Positions 26,101 through 34,070 are shown, counted from the first letter of the stretch. The stretch is DNA of 64,000 nucleotides from Cohnella endophytica (GCF_003628305.1 NZ_RBZM01000006.1:372001-436000), one strand, 5' to 3'. Translations and numbers: made by a program. The notes: generated from the letters alone by a model not told the origin.

Positions 26101-26649
26101 GTGGGGAAAATTAAAGCTTTCGGTAGGTTTGTGGTTTTAATGTTATACATATTTCTAATCACTTCACCGAATAAAAGCTTCGCATGGTCATGTGGAAACA
26201 GTCAGGAAGCAAAGGAATTGTTTAAACAACACGATACAGTCTTTATTGGCAAAGTTATCAAATCATCTTATAAGGATGTAGGTACTTTGAATCCCAAAAG
26301 CAGGGTAACATTTGAGGTTAAATCGACACTCAAAGGAAGATTAAATAACAATGAAACTGTTGTAACATCCGTTGGTAGTGTATTCCTAGAAGGTAAGGAG
26401 TATCTTGTGTATGCGTATAAAACAACGAAGGAGAATTATTTATATAAGTATGAAGAGGGAGAATTAGCGACTGACACTATGTGCGGTGGTACAAAAGAAC
26501 TTTCTGTTGCTAATAATGACCTTGAACAGATAGCTGAATCGAAACAACTTCATGAAATCCTCTATATTATTATTCCCTTGGTAGTTTTGTTTGTAATTAT
26601 TACGTTATTCTTGATTGTTAAACGAAGGGGTAATGCAACAGTTAGCTAA
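26101..26649 (+). CDS. Secreted TIMP/netrin-like domain protein with C-terminal anchor
   Basis: 182 aa. Signal peptide ending near FAWSC, then a region like the tissue-inhibitor-of-metalloproteinase (NTR) family common in Paenibacillus: HDTVFIGKVIKS, RVTFEVKSTLKG, GKEYLVYAY, and TMCGGTKELSVANNDL near residue 124. A membrane helix (about 153-175) and basic tail anchor it. The start codon is uncertain (GTG 26101, weak site). The stop TAA is immediately followed by the repeat half GCTAACGGG. Confidence 0.72.
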   Translation: MGKIKAFGRFVVLMLYIFLITSPNKSFAWSCGNSQEAKELFKQHDTVFIGKVIKSSYKDVGTLNPKSRVTFEVKSTLKGRLNNNETVVTSVGSVFLEGKEYLVYAYKTTKENYLYKYEEGELATDTMCGGTKELSVANNDLEQIAESKQLHEILYIIIPLVVLFVIITLFLIVKRRGNATVS

Positions 26650-26730
26650 GCTAACGGGACACGATAGCGGAGAAACGGCAGCCTATGTGAAGGCTGCCTT
26701 TTTCTCAACTAGAGGGCAGGATAGCAGGGA
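26648..26730 (+). repeat. Array repeat 14: complete
   Basis: Left half AAGCTAACGGGACACGATAGC; hairpin GGCAGCC / GGCTGCC (26677-26698); right half CAACTAGAGGGCAGGATAGC. Same hairpin family as repeats 6 and 13. Confidence 0.87.
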
Positions 26731-26779
26731 TAGATCACGAATCAGGTAGTAACAAAGCTTATTATTAGGGGGCTGCAAC

Positions 26780-27259
26780 ATGTTGAAACTATTCGAGTAT
26801 AACTGGCAAGTTCGCAAAGATTGGTTTGACTGGTGCGATACAGTGAGCGAGGAAGAGTTGTTAAGAAAACGCACCGGCGGCATAGGGTTCATACTTCCCA
26901 CGCTGTATCACATTGTGGCAGTCGAGTATGGCTGGATATGCGGTGGAATACAAGAAAAAGCGATTAAAATCCCTCCGTTCGAGGAGGTGGCTAGCTTGCA
27001 GCAAATAAAGGATTTTTCCGCCCGTTGCCATGTGGAACTTGCTCCATTTGTCTATGATTGGAATGATAGACTGGAAGACCGCATTATGATTGATATCACG
27101 GATGAAGGGGAACGGGAAGCCCATAAATACGGCGAAGTGATGCGGCACGTGATCGCCCACGAGATCCACCATATCGGTCAATTGTCTATATGGTCACGAG
27201 AAATTGGAAAGAAGCCGGTTACCGCAAACTTGATCGGCAGAGGGTTATTCGATCTTTAG
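26780..27259 (+). CDS. DinB family protein (1)
   Basis: 159 aa four-helix DinB/YfiT-type protein. Metal-ligand histidines are plausible in LPTLYHIVAVEYGW (near residue 44) and in RHVIAHEIHHIGQL (HExHH, near residues 124-130). Many family members are thiol-dependent S-transferases using bacillithiol. ATG with GGGGGG about nine bases upstream. GC-rich relative to neighbours. Confidence 0.85.
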   Translation: MLKLFEYNWQVRKDWFDWCDTVSEEELLRKRTGGIGFILPTLYHIVAVEYGWICGGIQEKAIKIPPFEEVASLQQIKDFSARCHVELAPFVYDWNDRLEDRIMIDITDEGEREAHKYGEVMRHVIAHEIHHIGQLSIWSREIGKKPVTANLIGRGLFDL

Positions 27260-27300
27260 TTATTCAAAGTCTGATCGTCGCTAATTTAGAGGAGGGCACT

Positions 27301-27945
27301 ATGGACAAAGAGAAACTCATCCGTAAATTCGATAATCAATCCCAAATCTACGAAATGAGAAGGAAGAAGCGGTCGGAACGGAAATGGCGGGAAAAATTGA
27401 TCGGGAGTGCAAAGGGGAAGGTTCTTGAGGTAGCTGTTGGTGCCGGAGCGAACTTTTACTTTTATCCCAAAGATGTGGATGTGACTGCTGTCGATTTCAG
27501 CGGTGCTATGTTGTCCAAGGCAAAAGAGTCCGCAACGGCTAGCAATGTTCGGGCCACATTCATTCAATCCGATATTGAATCTATTTCGTTTCCTGATAAC
27601 TCATTTGATACCATCGTCTCGACATTATCCTTTTGCGGTTACGAATATCCTGTTAGAGTGTTGGAATCTTTCAGCAGGTGGTGCAAGCCGGGCGGTCAAA
27701 TTTTGTTAATGGAGCATGGTCTCAGTTCAAATCGGTTGATTGGCAGCATCCAAAAGATCATCGAGCCGGTATTCCTACGCGTTGTCGGCTGCCATCTGGA
27801 TCGTAATATGATCCATATTTTTCAACAATCCCCGATTCATATCCATCATATGGAACGCTACAAGTTGAATACCTTTCATTTGGTGTGGGCGTCGCCAATC
27901 AAAGATGAGGGTAAAAGTGTTAAGGAGAGTAGCGGAAAACTATAG
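27301..27945 (+). CDS. Class I SAM-dependent methyltransferase (UbiE-like)
   Basis: 214 aa from the ATG at 27301 (GAGGAGGG six bases upstream). Motif I is KVLEVAVGAGANFYFYP, with AVDFSGAMLSKAKES, FIQSDIESISFPDNSFDTIVSTLSFCGY, and the post-motif RWCKPGGQILLMEHGL. The branch acts on small molecules or quinones. The last codons (GGA AAA CTA TAG) fall inside array repeat 15, so the repeat supplies the stop codon. Confidence 0.87.
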   Translation: MDKEKLIRKFDNQSQIYEMRRKKRSERKWREKLIGSAKGKVLEVAVGAGANFYFYPKDVDVTAVDFSGAMLSKAKESATASNVRATFIQSDIESISFPDNSFDTIVSTLSFCGYEYPVRVLESFSRWCKPGGQILLMEHGLSSNRLIGSIQKIIEPVFLRVVGCHLDRNMIHIFQQSPIHIHHMERYKLNTFHLVWASPIKDEGKSVKESSGKL

Positions 27946-28026
27946 TTCAATAATACAGCGGTAGTCTAGGACTTTATTTTCATGTCCTTGGCTACCGCTG
28001 TCTCATTTATTTGAAGTCAGTTAATA
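27930..28026 (+). repeat. Array repeat 15: left half and hairpin, decayed right half
   Basis: Left half AGCGGAAAACTATAGTTCAA; hairpin ACAGCGGTAG / CTACCGCTGT (27955-28001); TTTGAAGTCAGTTAATAAC may be a decayed right half. It also serves as the convergent boundary to the SRPBCC gene. Confidence 0.65.
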
Positions 28027-28042
28027 ACTTCCCCGTATACCC

Positions 28043-28558
28043 TTATTTGAATTCGTTCAAAGTCTCTTCCAGTCGATCCCAAGTTTCGGTGATGCCCTGC
28101 AGCATGCCCATGTCCATGACGGTCTTGACGGCTTCCGCGGACACATATTCACCACGGCTGACCAGTTTCGTCTTGCCGTCAAGATCGATGAATTCCATTG
28201 TAACTTCGGTCGACGGCATGGAGTCATTCGAATTGCCTTCCGCATCCGAGAAGTAATCGGTGTAGATGATCGTCTCCGACTCGACAATTTCCTTATAAAC
28301 GGCTTTGCCCCAAGATTCCATACCGTAAAATTGACCTAGGTTTTGATCGACGCACTTCATGCAGTAGTGCCATACGCCGCCCGGACGGAAATCGACATTG
28401 CAAACCGTAACCTCAAAGCCTCTCGGTCCCCACCAACGCTTGAGATGCTCAGCCTCCTTAAACATCTTGAACACGAGATCGCGCGGCGCATCGAAAACGC
28501 GCTCCAGTACCAGCACCCGATCGTTCTCTATTCTCGAAACCATTGCATTGTTTGACAT
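28043..28558 (-). CDS. SRPBCC / AHSA1-like protein
   Basis: 171 aa from the start MSNNAMV, which has GAGGAGG upstream; a start 21 bases earlier lacks a site. AHSA1 motifs: RVFDAPRDLVFKMFKEAEHLKRWWGPRGFE, and the terminal GMLQGITETWDRLEETL. It forms a helix-grip fold that binds hydrophobic ligands. It is downstream of an ArsR regulator, the common ArsR-SRPBCC pair. GC content is clearly higher than that of the AT-rich array genes. Confidence 0.9.
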   Translation of the reverse strand: MSNNAMVSRIENDRVLVLERVFDAPRDLVFKMFKEAEHLKRWWGPRGFEVTVCNVDFRPGGVWHYCMKCVDQNLGQFYGMESWGKAVYKEIVESETIIYTDYFSDAEGNSNDSMPSTEVTMEFIDLDGKTKLVSRGEYVSAEAVKTVMDMGMLQGITETWDRLEETLNEFK

Positions 28559-28590
28559 TGTAAAAATCCTCCTCATCACTTTGAATAATC

Positions 28591-28944
28591 TTATGATTGT
28601 TCCTTGTTCTGCAGTTCACGCAAGTAGTCTTCCAGATTGTCGAATCTGTCTTCCATGACGCGCCGGAAGGACTTCACCCAAGAATCCAGCGCTTGGAAGG
28701 GTTCGGGCCGGAGCTTGTAGATCCGACGATTGGCTTCGGCTCGAACTTCCAAGATCCCGTTGTCGCTAAGAACCTTCAAATGCTTCGAGGCTTGGGGTTG
28801 GCGAAGCCTTAGCCGGTCTGCGATTTCCCCTACGGTCAGAGGACCGTCGCGCAAAAGTTCGACAATATCCATACGATTCGGTTCGGCCAATGCGCTCAGC
28901 GTCGTCATGTCCATGCCTGGATTCTTCCCTGACATGTCGCTCAC
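28591..28944 (-). CDS. ArsR family regulator paired with SRPBCC gene
   Basis: 117 aa. The winged helix LTVGEIADRLRLRQPQASKHLKVLSDNGILEVRAEANRRIYKLRPEPFQALDSW is of the SdpR/YuzN kind without metal-binding cysteines. It is followed 32 bases later by the SRPBCC gene. A palindrome over its -35 box suggests autorepression. Confidence 0.9.
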   Translation of the reverse strand: MSDMSGKNPGMDMTTLSALAEPNRMDIVELLRDGPLTVGEIADRLRLRQPQASKHLKVLSDNGILEVRAEANRRIYKLRPEPFQALDSWVKSFRRVMEDRFDNLEDYLRELQNKEQS

Positions 28945-29012
28945 CTCGTTAAATGATGGTCTCTCGGCACATTCACCACCTTCATCACTAGGGTCATTTT
29001 CCTAATGACTTA

Positions 29013-29050
29013 AATATGCACCAAAGGGAATATTCCTGTCAAGGAATATT
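29013..29050 (-). promoter_or_regulatory. Promoter with overlapping palindromic operator (arsR)
   Basis: On the minus strand, TTGACA (29037-29042), an 18-base spacer and CATATT (29013-29018). AATATTCCT / AGGAATATT (29029-29050) is a perfect 9-base inverted repeat over the -35 box. Confidence 0.6.
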
Positions 29051-29061
29051 TAAGAACATGC

Positions 29062-29508
29062 TTAGATAATTGAATAGTTAACCCAATCTCCTTGTATGCC
29101 CCCCATTTTATCAAAAAAACGTTGAGCTCGTTTATTATTAGTAGCCGTTATCCAGGACATGCGGACATAGTTATGTTCCTGCGTGTACCTCTGACATTCT
29201 AAAAACAGTTGTGTTTCCACTTCTGTATCTCTGTATTGCTCAATAACAAAAAGGTCGTTCATTACAGTATATTTATCTGCTTTCATAGTGCTGAATGTAA
29301 AAAATAATGTAGCAAAACCGACTAAATTCCCATCTTGTAATGCAACAAACTGTACACCATCTTGCTACTCTAAAAGTGTGTGAATCAAATTATGAATTTT
29401 TTCAGTGGCTGGTCTAGGTTGCTTATAAAAACCAACAATGTATTCATACATTAATTCGGTTAAACCATTTAAATCATCAGATTCAGCATTTCTTATGACA
29501 AGTGACAT
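29062..29508 (-). pseudogene. GNAT acetyltransferase gene interrupted by one amber codon
   Basis: From the ATG at 29508-29506 (GGAGGG upstream), the frame reads MSLVIRNAESDDLNGLTELM and on to IHTLLE, then TAG at 29367-29365, then continues in the same frame with QDGVQFVALQDGNLVGFATLF, WITATNNKRAQRFFDKMGG and a normal stop at 29062. The joined product is 148 aa, normal for a GNAT. Only one substitution separates it from an intact gene. Confidence 0.8.
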
Positions 29509-29570
29509 TATAAACCCTCCCTTTATTGTTACATAAATATACGGTATATTGAATTTATATACAAATCGTA

Positions 29571-29601
29571 TTGAAATGACGGGTAGAACGCTTGAATAAA
29601 T
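29571..29601 (+). repeat. Array repeat 16: degenerate right-type half
   Basis: TTGAAATGACGGGTAGAACGCTTGAATAAA keeps ACGGG-AG and TTGAA of the consensus. A separate perfect dyad AATATAC-G-GTATATT lies at 29536-29550. Confidence 0.4.
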
Positions 29602-29657
29602 GCTATAATATTACAGAAAGTTTTAGTAGCAAGTATAAATAAAATTGGGGTGGGAAT

Positions 29658-30035
29658 GTGACAACGGCGTTAATTGGAAGTGTTTCTTTTTTGGCAGTTG
29701 CTATTTTATACATATTGTTAGCTATGGGTTTACCTTACGGAGATTTTGCAATGGGCGGTAAGCACAAAGTAATGCCAAAACAGTTGAGAGTTGCATGTGC
29801 AATTTCGGTACTCATTCAGTTGATTGCAATCCTATTTATACTACAAGCAGGGAATGTAATCTCGATAGATGCTTTAAAAACGATTGCAAAAGGAGTATGT
29901 TACTTTTTTGCAGTTTATTTAATAGTAAATACCATCATGAATGCGTTGTCCAAAAGCAAAAAGGAAAAGCTTGTTATGACACCCTTATCTTTTCTAACGG
30001 CGATCTGTTTCTTAATTACTGCGATGAATAGTTAG
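29658..30035 (+). CDS. Four-helix membrane protein, unknown function
   Basis: 125 aa with four hydrophobic segments. The first reads GSVSFLAVAILYILLAMGLPYG, followed by DFAMGGKHKVMPKQLR, a pattern seen in a widespread uncharacterised Bacillus membrane family. GTG start with GGGGTGGG five bases upstream. A -10 TATAAT lies at about 29603. Confidence 0.65.
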   Translation: MTTALIGSVSFLAVAILYILLAMGLPYGDFAMGGKHKVMPKQLRVACAISVLIQLIAILFILQAGNVISIDALKTIAKGVCYFFAVYLIVNTIMNALSKSKKEKLVMTPLSFLTAICFLITAMNS

Positions 30036-30077
30036 TTACTTTTAAGTAATCGATGAGACGAAGAGGGGGAAACCGAA

Positions 30078-30533
30078 ATGAAGACGATCAAGCGCATGAT
30101 GGACCACTTGTACTGGGCGGACGGACGCATCTTGGACGCGCTCGAGGAGAGTGAGACGAAGAACAAGGACCTTCTGAAGCTGGTTCGGCACGTCGCGGTC
30201 GCGGAACGAGTCTGGCTGTCCCGATTGCAGGGCAAGGGCAGCGAGCAATATTCGTTGTGGGAGGAAGCGGAAGACTTGACGGCGATCCGGACGATGTTCG
30301 AAGAGAACGCCGAGCAATATCGCATCTATATCGATGAGCTCGAGGAATCCGAGTTGGACGAGATGGTCGACTATGCGAACCAGAGCGGGGTTCCGTTCCG
30401 AACGTCCGTCCGGGACATCCTGTCGCAGGTCCTCTTACATGGGCAGTATCACCGGGGACAGATCAACCGGGTACTTCGGATCGAATCGGCAGAGCCCGTC
30501 CAAGTCGATTACATCACGTTCGCGAGGCTCTAA
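30078..30533 (+). CDS. DinB family protein (2)
   Basis: 151 aa: MKTIKRMMDHLYWADGRILDALE, LVRHVAVAERVWLSRLQG, and SQVLLHGQYHRGQINRVLR, with the His ligands of the DinB metal site (near residues 58 and 131-135). Markedly GC-rich compared with genes on both sides, suggesting a different origin. The stop TAA is part of array repeat 17 (CTC TAA CGGGG). Confidence 0.9.
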   Translation: MKTIKRMMDHLYWADGRILDALEESETKNKDLLKLVRHVAVAERVWLSRLQGKGSEQYSLWEEAEDLTAIRTMFEENAEQYRIYIDELEESELDEMVDYANQSGVPFRTSVRDILSQVLLHGQYHRGQINRVLRIESAEPVQVDYITFARL

Positions 30534-30555
30534 CGGGGAACAATAAACTGAACGT
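30531..30555 (+). repeat. Array repeat 17: left half only
   Basis: CTAACGGGGAACAATAAACTGAA. The DinB stop codon TAA is bases 30531-30533, inside the conserved CTAACGGG. Confidence 0.72.
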
Positions 30556-30594
30556 CAGAGAATAAGCAGGGATGAAGTGAAAAGTGGTGGTGTT

Positions 30595-31143
30595 ATGAAT
30601 ATACGAGAGCGAATTAAAACAATCTTTTTATATGGTGTCTTCATTTGTTATATCGTTTTTTTAATTAAATTATTGTTTTTATCAAGAATTTCGCTTTTGG
30701 AGATGTTTAATAGTCACAGGACTTTAAATAGGTCAATCAATCTTATTCCTTTTAATAGTATAAAGGAATATATACTTGGCGGTTCTGCGACTTTAAAGAG
30801 ATTCGCTTTTAGTAATGTGGTTTGTAATATTGTTCTTTTTATTCCTCTTGGTACTTATTTGTCATTATTCAAAAAGGACAAAAGAGTAATAACCAATCTG
30901 TTGTTTATATTCTTGGTGAGTTTATCTGTTGAAATCACTCAGGGGTTTTTAGGCATCGGAACCTCAGACATTGATGACATAATATTAAATTGTTTGGGTG
31001 GATGGATTGGTATTTTAGGGTATAAGTTTTTAGCGTTTATATTACGAGATGAGAAAAATGTACGTACCGTAATCACAATACTATCTGCTATAGGGTTACC
31101 TGTAATATTATACTTATTATTTATGGTGAGTTTGAGGCTCTAA
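30595..31143 (+). CDS. VanZ-like membrane protein
   Basis: 182 aa from the ATG at 30595 (GGTGGTG upstream). VanZ-family pattern: NLIPFNSIKEYI, NVVCNIVLFIPLGTYLSLF, VSLSVEITQGFLGIGTSDIDDIILNCLGGWIG, with about five membrane segments. VanZ relatives are linked to teicoplanin or lipoglycopeptide tolerance, but most copies are of unknown role. AT-rich. Confidence 0.88.
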   Translation: MNIRERIKTIFLYGVFICYIVFLIKLLFLSRISLLEMFNSHRTLNRSINLIPFNSIKEYILGGSATLKRFAFSNVVCNIVLFIPLGTYLSLFKKDKRVITNLLFIFLVSLSVEITQGFLGIGTSDIDDIILNCLGGWIGILGYKFLAFILRDEKNVRTVITILSAIGLPVILYLLFMVSLRL

Positions 31144-31144
31144 A

Positions 31145-31172
31145 TTGCGCTAACGGGCAGAATAGTTAAATC
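31145..31172 (+). repeat. Array repeat 18: right half only
   Basis: TGCGCTAACGGGCAGAATAGTTAAAT, starting right after the VanZ-like stop codon. Confidence 0.75.
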
Positions 31173-31204
31173 TTCGGATTTAACAAAAAATTTTCATGAA
31201 TACC

Positions 31205-31233
31205 TTGCTATATATAGTATTGTGTTATATAAA
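31205..31233 (+). promoter_or_regulatory. Promoter with overlapping palindrome (second PadR operon)
   Basis: TTGCTA, 17-base spacer, TATAAA. The palindrome CTATATATAG (31208-31217) overlaps the -35 box, a possible PadR operator. Confidence 0.5.
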
Positions 31234-31278
31234 TAAATTACAAATGATTACAATTCTTGTGAGTGTGGAGGTGAGCAT

Positions 31279-31620
31279 GTGGAAGTAAATAAAGAGGTAT
31301 TAAAGGGTCATATAGACACGATAATACTCTCCCTGTTGTGCAACAACGAGATGTACGGCTATGAGCTTGCCAAATTAGTTCGAGAAAAAAGCAGAGAACA
31401 ATTCGAATTGAAGGAAGGAACGCTCTACTTGTCACTGAAGCGGCTGGAAAAAAACGAGTGGATTTCTTCTTACTGGGGTGACGAGCAAGGGCCAGGCGGA
31501 AGAAGGAAATATTATAGAATCATGCCCTTGGGAGAAGAAACTTTCAAACAAAAACGCTTGGAATGGCGGTTCATCAAAGGAATAATTGATTCATTTTTGG
31601 AGGGGGGAGATAAGAAATGA
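31279..31620 (+). CDS. PadR family transcriptional regulator (2)
   Basis: 113 aa, GTG start with GGAGG eight bases upstream. Winged-helix pattern: DTIILSLLCNNEMYGYELAKLV, EGTLYLSLKRLEKNEWISSYWG, GPGGRRKYYRIMPLGEE. It overlaps the next gene by four bases. The pair of PadR and a membrane protein with a permease-prefix-like domain is a frequent Firmicutes module. Confidence 0.92.
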   Translation: MEVNKEVLKGHIDTIILSLLCNNEMYGYELAKLVREKSREQFELKEGTLYLSLKRLEKNEWISSYWGDEQGPGGRRKYYRIMPLGEETFKQKRLEWRFIKGIIDSFLEGGDKK

Positions 31621-32456
31621 AGCAAATCGAAGCATTTGTCGATTCTGTTTATCAAAACGCTGGGGGAAATAAAAAAGAAATAAAAGAATTAAAAGCTGAA
31701 ATGAGAAGCCACCTTCTGGAAGCAGTACACGAATTGAAAAAAGAAGGGAAATCGGAGCAGGAAGCAGTTCAGTTCGCAATCGAACGTTTTGGCGGAGAAC
31801 AGGAATTGCGTTCCGAAATTTCTCAGCTTTATCACAAACAAAAGTTATTTGCAAAAGGGGTGTTGTTTGCAGCTTTAACGGTACTTATCTTCGCTATATT
31901 TTCGTTTCAATTCCTGTATCAACGAGATGAAGAGGTCAGTGGTAATTTTCCTCATCGTTTTAACGAAAAGATACTTGACATTCTAAAAGACCACGAATCA
32001 ATCACAGAAGAAGTAAAAAAAGAAGTTGAATCCAACGTACAAAGCAATAAGAGAGTGCACAAAATAGAAATTTATAATACCAAAGGTATTGAGGGGGATG
32101 TGTTATTTAATTACTTGGAGGATTCTAAGCCGATTTATTCGTACTCTGAAGAAGTTAATACTCCAAAATGGCTATGGGCAGGATACAATAGCGGCGGTAA
32201 CGGCATGGGAAATTGGTTTGTTTACACGTCAGCATTCGGTTATTATGTAATATCCTATTTAATTCTGGTTTTGGGAATCACTCTATATTGGGCTTTATTC
32301 ACAATCTGGGCAATTGTATATGCTTTCCATACGACAAGGAAAGTCAGTGTCTTATGGACGCTAATTTTCTTGTTTTTTAATATCATCGGTTTCGCGGGCT
32401 TCCTTTTGACTAAAAAGAAGTTTCGCAATTTTAACGTATTCAATTCTAATCAATAA
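31617..32456 (+). CDS. Membrane protein with permease prefix / HAAS-like domain
   Basis: 279 aa. An N-terminal helical domain (VDSVYQNAGGNKKEIKELKAEMRSHLLEAVHELKKEGKSEQEAVQFAIERFGG, about residues 8-60) is the permease prefix domain. It is followed by a membrane segment, an extracellular region (about 105-190) and three C-terminal membrane segments. It is coupled to PadR and probably under its control. It resembles anti-sigma-like or envelope-stress modules, but no specific function can be assigned. Confidence 0.78.
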   Translation: MKQIEAFVDSVYQNAGGNKKEIKELKAEMRSHLLEAVHELKKEGKSEQEAVQFAIERFGGEQELRSEISQLYHKQKLFAKGVLFAALTVLIFAIFSFQFLYQRDEEVSGNFPHRFNEKILDILKDHESITEEVKKEVESNVQSNKRVHKIEIYNTKGIEGDVLFNYLEDSKPIYSYSEEVNTPKWLWAGYNSGGNGMGNWFVYTSAFGYYVISYLILVLGITLYWALFTIWAIVYAFHTTRKVSVLWTLIFLFFNIIGFAGFLLTKKKFRNFNVFNSNQ

Positions 32457-32465
32457 TCATTTTAT

Positions 32466-32550
32466 TAAATTAACGGGACACGATAGTTGAGGAGTTTGCT
32501 AAAGGCAGCTCCTTTTTCGATTGTTGAAGAAACGGGCAGATTTGCGCAAC
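32466..32550 (+). repeat. Array repeat 19: complete
   Basis: Left half AATTAACGGGACACGATAGTTG; hairpin AGGAG / CTCCT (32490-32513) with T-run; right half GAAGAAACGGGCAGATTTG. Confidence 0.85.
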
Positions 32551-32583
32551 AATGTTGTCTTCGAAGAAAATTCAGATTTCCAC

Positions 32584-32623
32584 TTGACCCTTACGTTACG
32601 TAATGTTTTATAGTGAACGTAAG
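32584..32623 (+). promoter_or_regulatory. MerR-type promoter with 19-base spacer
   Basis: TTGACC (32584-32589), a 19-base spacer containing the dyad CTTACGT-T-ACGTAA, and TATAGT (32609-32614). The long spacer with a central dyad is the classical target of MerR-family activators. CTTACGTT also recurs inverted at 32616-32623 (AACGTAAG). Confidence 0.65.
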
Positions 32624-32694
32624 AGCAGGACGAAAACACGGGCCTACTGCCAAAAAATCGAACAACTAAATTCGAAATCAGAGGAGAATCAAAC

Positions 32695-33264
32695 ATGAGA
32701 AAACTCGTATTGTTCATGCATGTGTCGCTGGACGGGTATGCGTCGGATACGAACGGAGGACTAGATTGGATTCCGTACAACGAGGAATTAGAGAAATACG
32801 CCGAGGAGGTCGTAGCCGAAGTCGGCTCTCCCGTATATGGACGCCCGACGTATCGGATGATGGAGAGCTACTGGCCCACGGTGCTGGACAATCCGAATGC
32901 GTTGAGGCATGATATGGAACATGCCAAATGGCTGCAAGATGTTAAGAAGATTGTCATTTCCGGCTCTATGGACAATGTCGAATGGAACAATACGATGCTG
33001 ATTAAGGACAATATCGCAGAGGAAATCAAAGCGCTCAAGGAGCAACCTGGCAATAATCTCGTTATCTTCGGCAGCCCGGGGGCAGCGAAGACGTTGCTTG
33101 AGCGCGGCCTGATCGACGAATTCCTGCTGACGATTTGCCCGGTCATCTTGGGCGGCGGAAAATCGGCATTCCACATCGACGGTGAGAAAATCAGGCTTAA
33201 GCTGCTGTCCAGCCGAACGTTCAAGTCGGGCATTATCGCGACCCGCTATGAGTTGGAAAAATAG
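32695..33264 (+). CDS. Dihydrofolate reductase family protein (RibD C-terminal type)
   Basis: 189 aa: MRKLVLFMHVSLDGYASDTNGGLDWI at the N-terminus, VYGRPTYRMMESYWP, NLVIFGSPGAAKTLLERGLIDEFLLTICPVILGGGKSAF. This is the RibD C-terminal / YwjB-YyaP family of putative NADPH-dependent reductases, not true DHFR. GC-rich relative to neighbours. Driven by a MerR-type promoter, suggesting stress or drug induction. Confidence 0.9.
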   Translation: MRKLVLFMHVSLDGYASDTNGGLDWIPYNEELEKYAEEVVAEVGSPVYGRPTYRMMESYWPTVLDNPNALRHDMEHAKWLQDVKKIVISGSMDNVEWNNTMLIKDNIAEEIKALKEQPGNNLVIFGSPGAAKTLLERGLIDEFLLTICPVILGGGKSAFHIDGEKIRLKLLSSRTFKSGIIATRYELEK

Positions 33265-33282
33265 CCGTGCAGTACAAGGTGT

Positions 33283-33372
33283 TCCACTAACGGGGAACTA
33301 TAGTGGAGGAGTTTGCCTCGCGGCAGCTCCTTTTTGATTTGTTTAACTAACGGGCAGGTTAGTGTGAAACAA
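33283..33372 (+). repeat. Array repeat 20: complete
   Basis: Left half CCACTAACGGGGAACTATAGTGG, itself a 6-base dyad (CCACTA / TAGTGG); hairpin AGGAG / CTCCT with inner GCC / GGC (33307-33331); right half TAACTAACGGGCAGGTTAGTG. Confidence 0.88.
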
Positions 33373-33384
33373 AAACCTAATTGT

Positions 33385-33405
33385 ATGCTAACGGGATATC
33401 TGAGA
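33385..33405 (+). repeat. Array repeat 21: half copy
   Basis: ATGCTAACGGGATATCTGAG, 13 bases after repeat 20, so two repeat units abut with no gene between. Confidence 0.6.
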
Positions 33406-33441
33406 TGATTAAGAAAATCGGAAAATAAAGGAACGGTCTTT

Positions 33442-33918
33442 ATGTTCAAGAAGCAACTTCAACTTAAAAAATCATTACTCTTAAAGGAACAACTAAACTC
33501 TATTTGGAACATTACAGGTTATTATTGGTATCCTTTGTCTCAAACGAGTAGAGATGATGTAATTGCGTTTGACTTTTCTTATATTAACATTGAGTTGAAG
33601 ATAGATTTTTTGAAAAATTGTCTTATTAGACATGGTGTTACAGACATATATGAGTACTGGGCAGGAAAAGAACTTTGCTATGAAAATGCTTTAACCCAGG
33701 ACACAAAACAGCTATTCTGGAACAGTGACCCATACTTTTTTGAATGTTACAACGAAGGGTTCTGGTTCTCGAAGCAAAGGGATTGGATTATTTATTTTAC
33801 TCATGAGGAAACATGTACAATTGGCGGAGAATGGTTGATAGCGATAGTAAAACAGGAATGGCAAGATTGGAATATAAATATAAAGTGGGACACAAAAAAT
33901 GATAAATTGTTCAACTAA
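33442..33918 (+). CDS. Uncharacterised protein rich in aromatic residues
   Basis: 158 aa, no signal peptide, many Trp and Tyr (ITGYYWYPLSQT, EYWAGKELCYENA, WIIYFTHEETCTIGGEWLI). The Y-F-T-H-E-E-T...GG pattern near residue 120 recurs in small soluble proteins of unknown role. ATG with AAAGGAA upstream. AT-rich. The final codons AAC TAA CGG lie in array repeat 22, so the repeat supplies the stop. Confidence 0.65.
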   Translation: MFKKQLQLKKSLLLKEQLNSIWNITGYYWYPLSQTSRDDVIAFDFSYINIELKIDFLKNCLIRHGVTDIYEYWAGKELCYENALTQDTKQLFWNSDPYFFECYNEGFWFSKQRDWIIYFTHEETCTIGGEWLIAIVKQEWQDWNINIKWDTKNDKLFN

Positions 33919-33996
33919 CGGGACATGATAGCGGAAGAGTTTGCAGTGAGGGGACTCCTCTTTTGTTAGTCAAGTAATGGGTAATTTAATGGGAAA
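33911..33996 (+). repeat. Array repeat 22: complete but diverged
   Basis: Left half CAACTAACGGGACATGATAGC, containing the stop codon of the preceding gene; hairpin about GAGT / ACTC (33934-33962) with T-run; right half CAAGTAATGGGTAATTTAATGG. Confidence 0.78.
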
Positions 33997-34070
33997 ATTC
34001 GGCTGTAGTTCAAGGGATTAATTCATGATAAATTCAAGATAACAACTTATGCATTTTAGGGGATTGTAAA

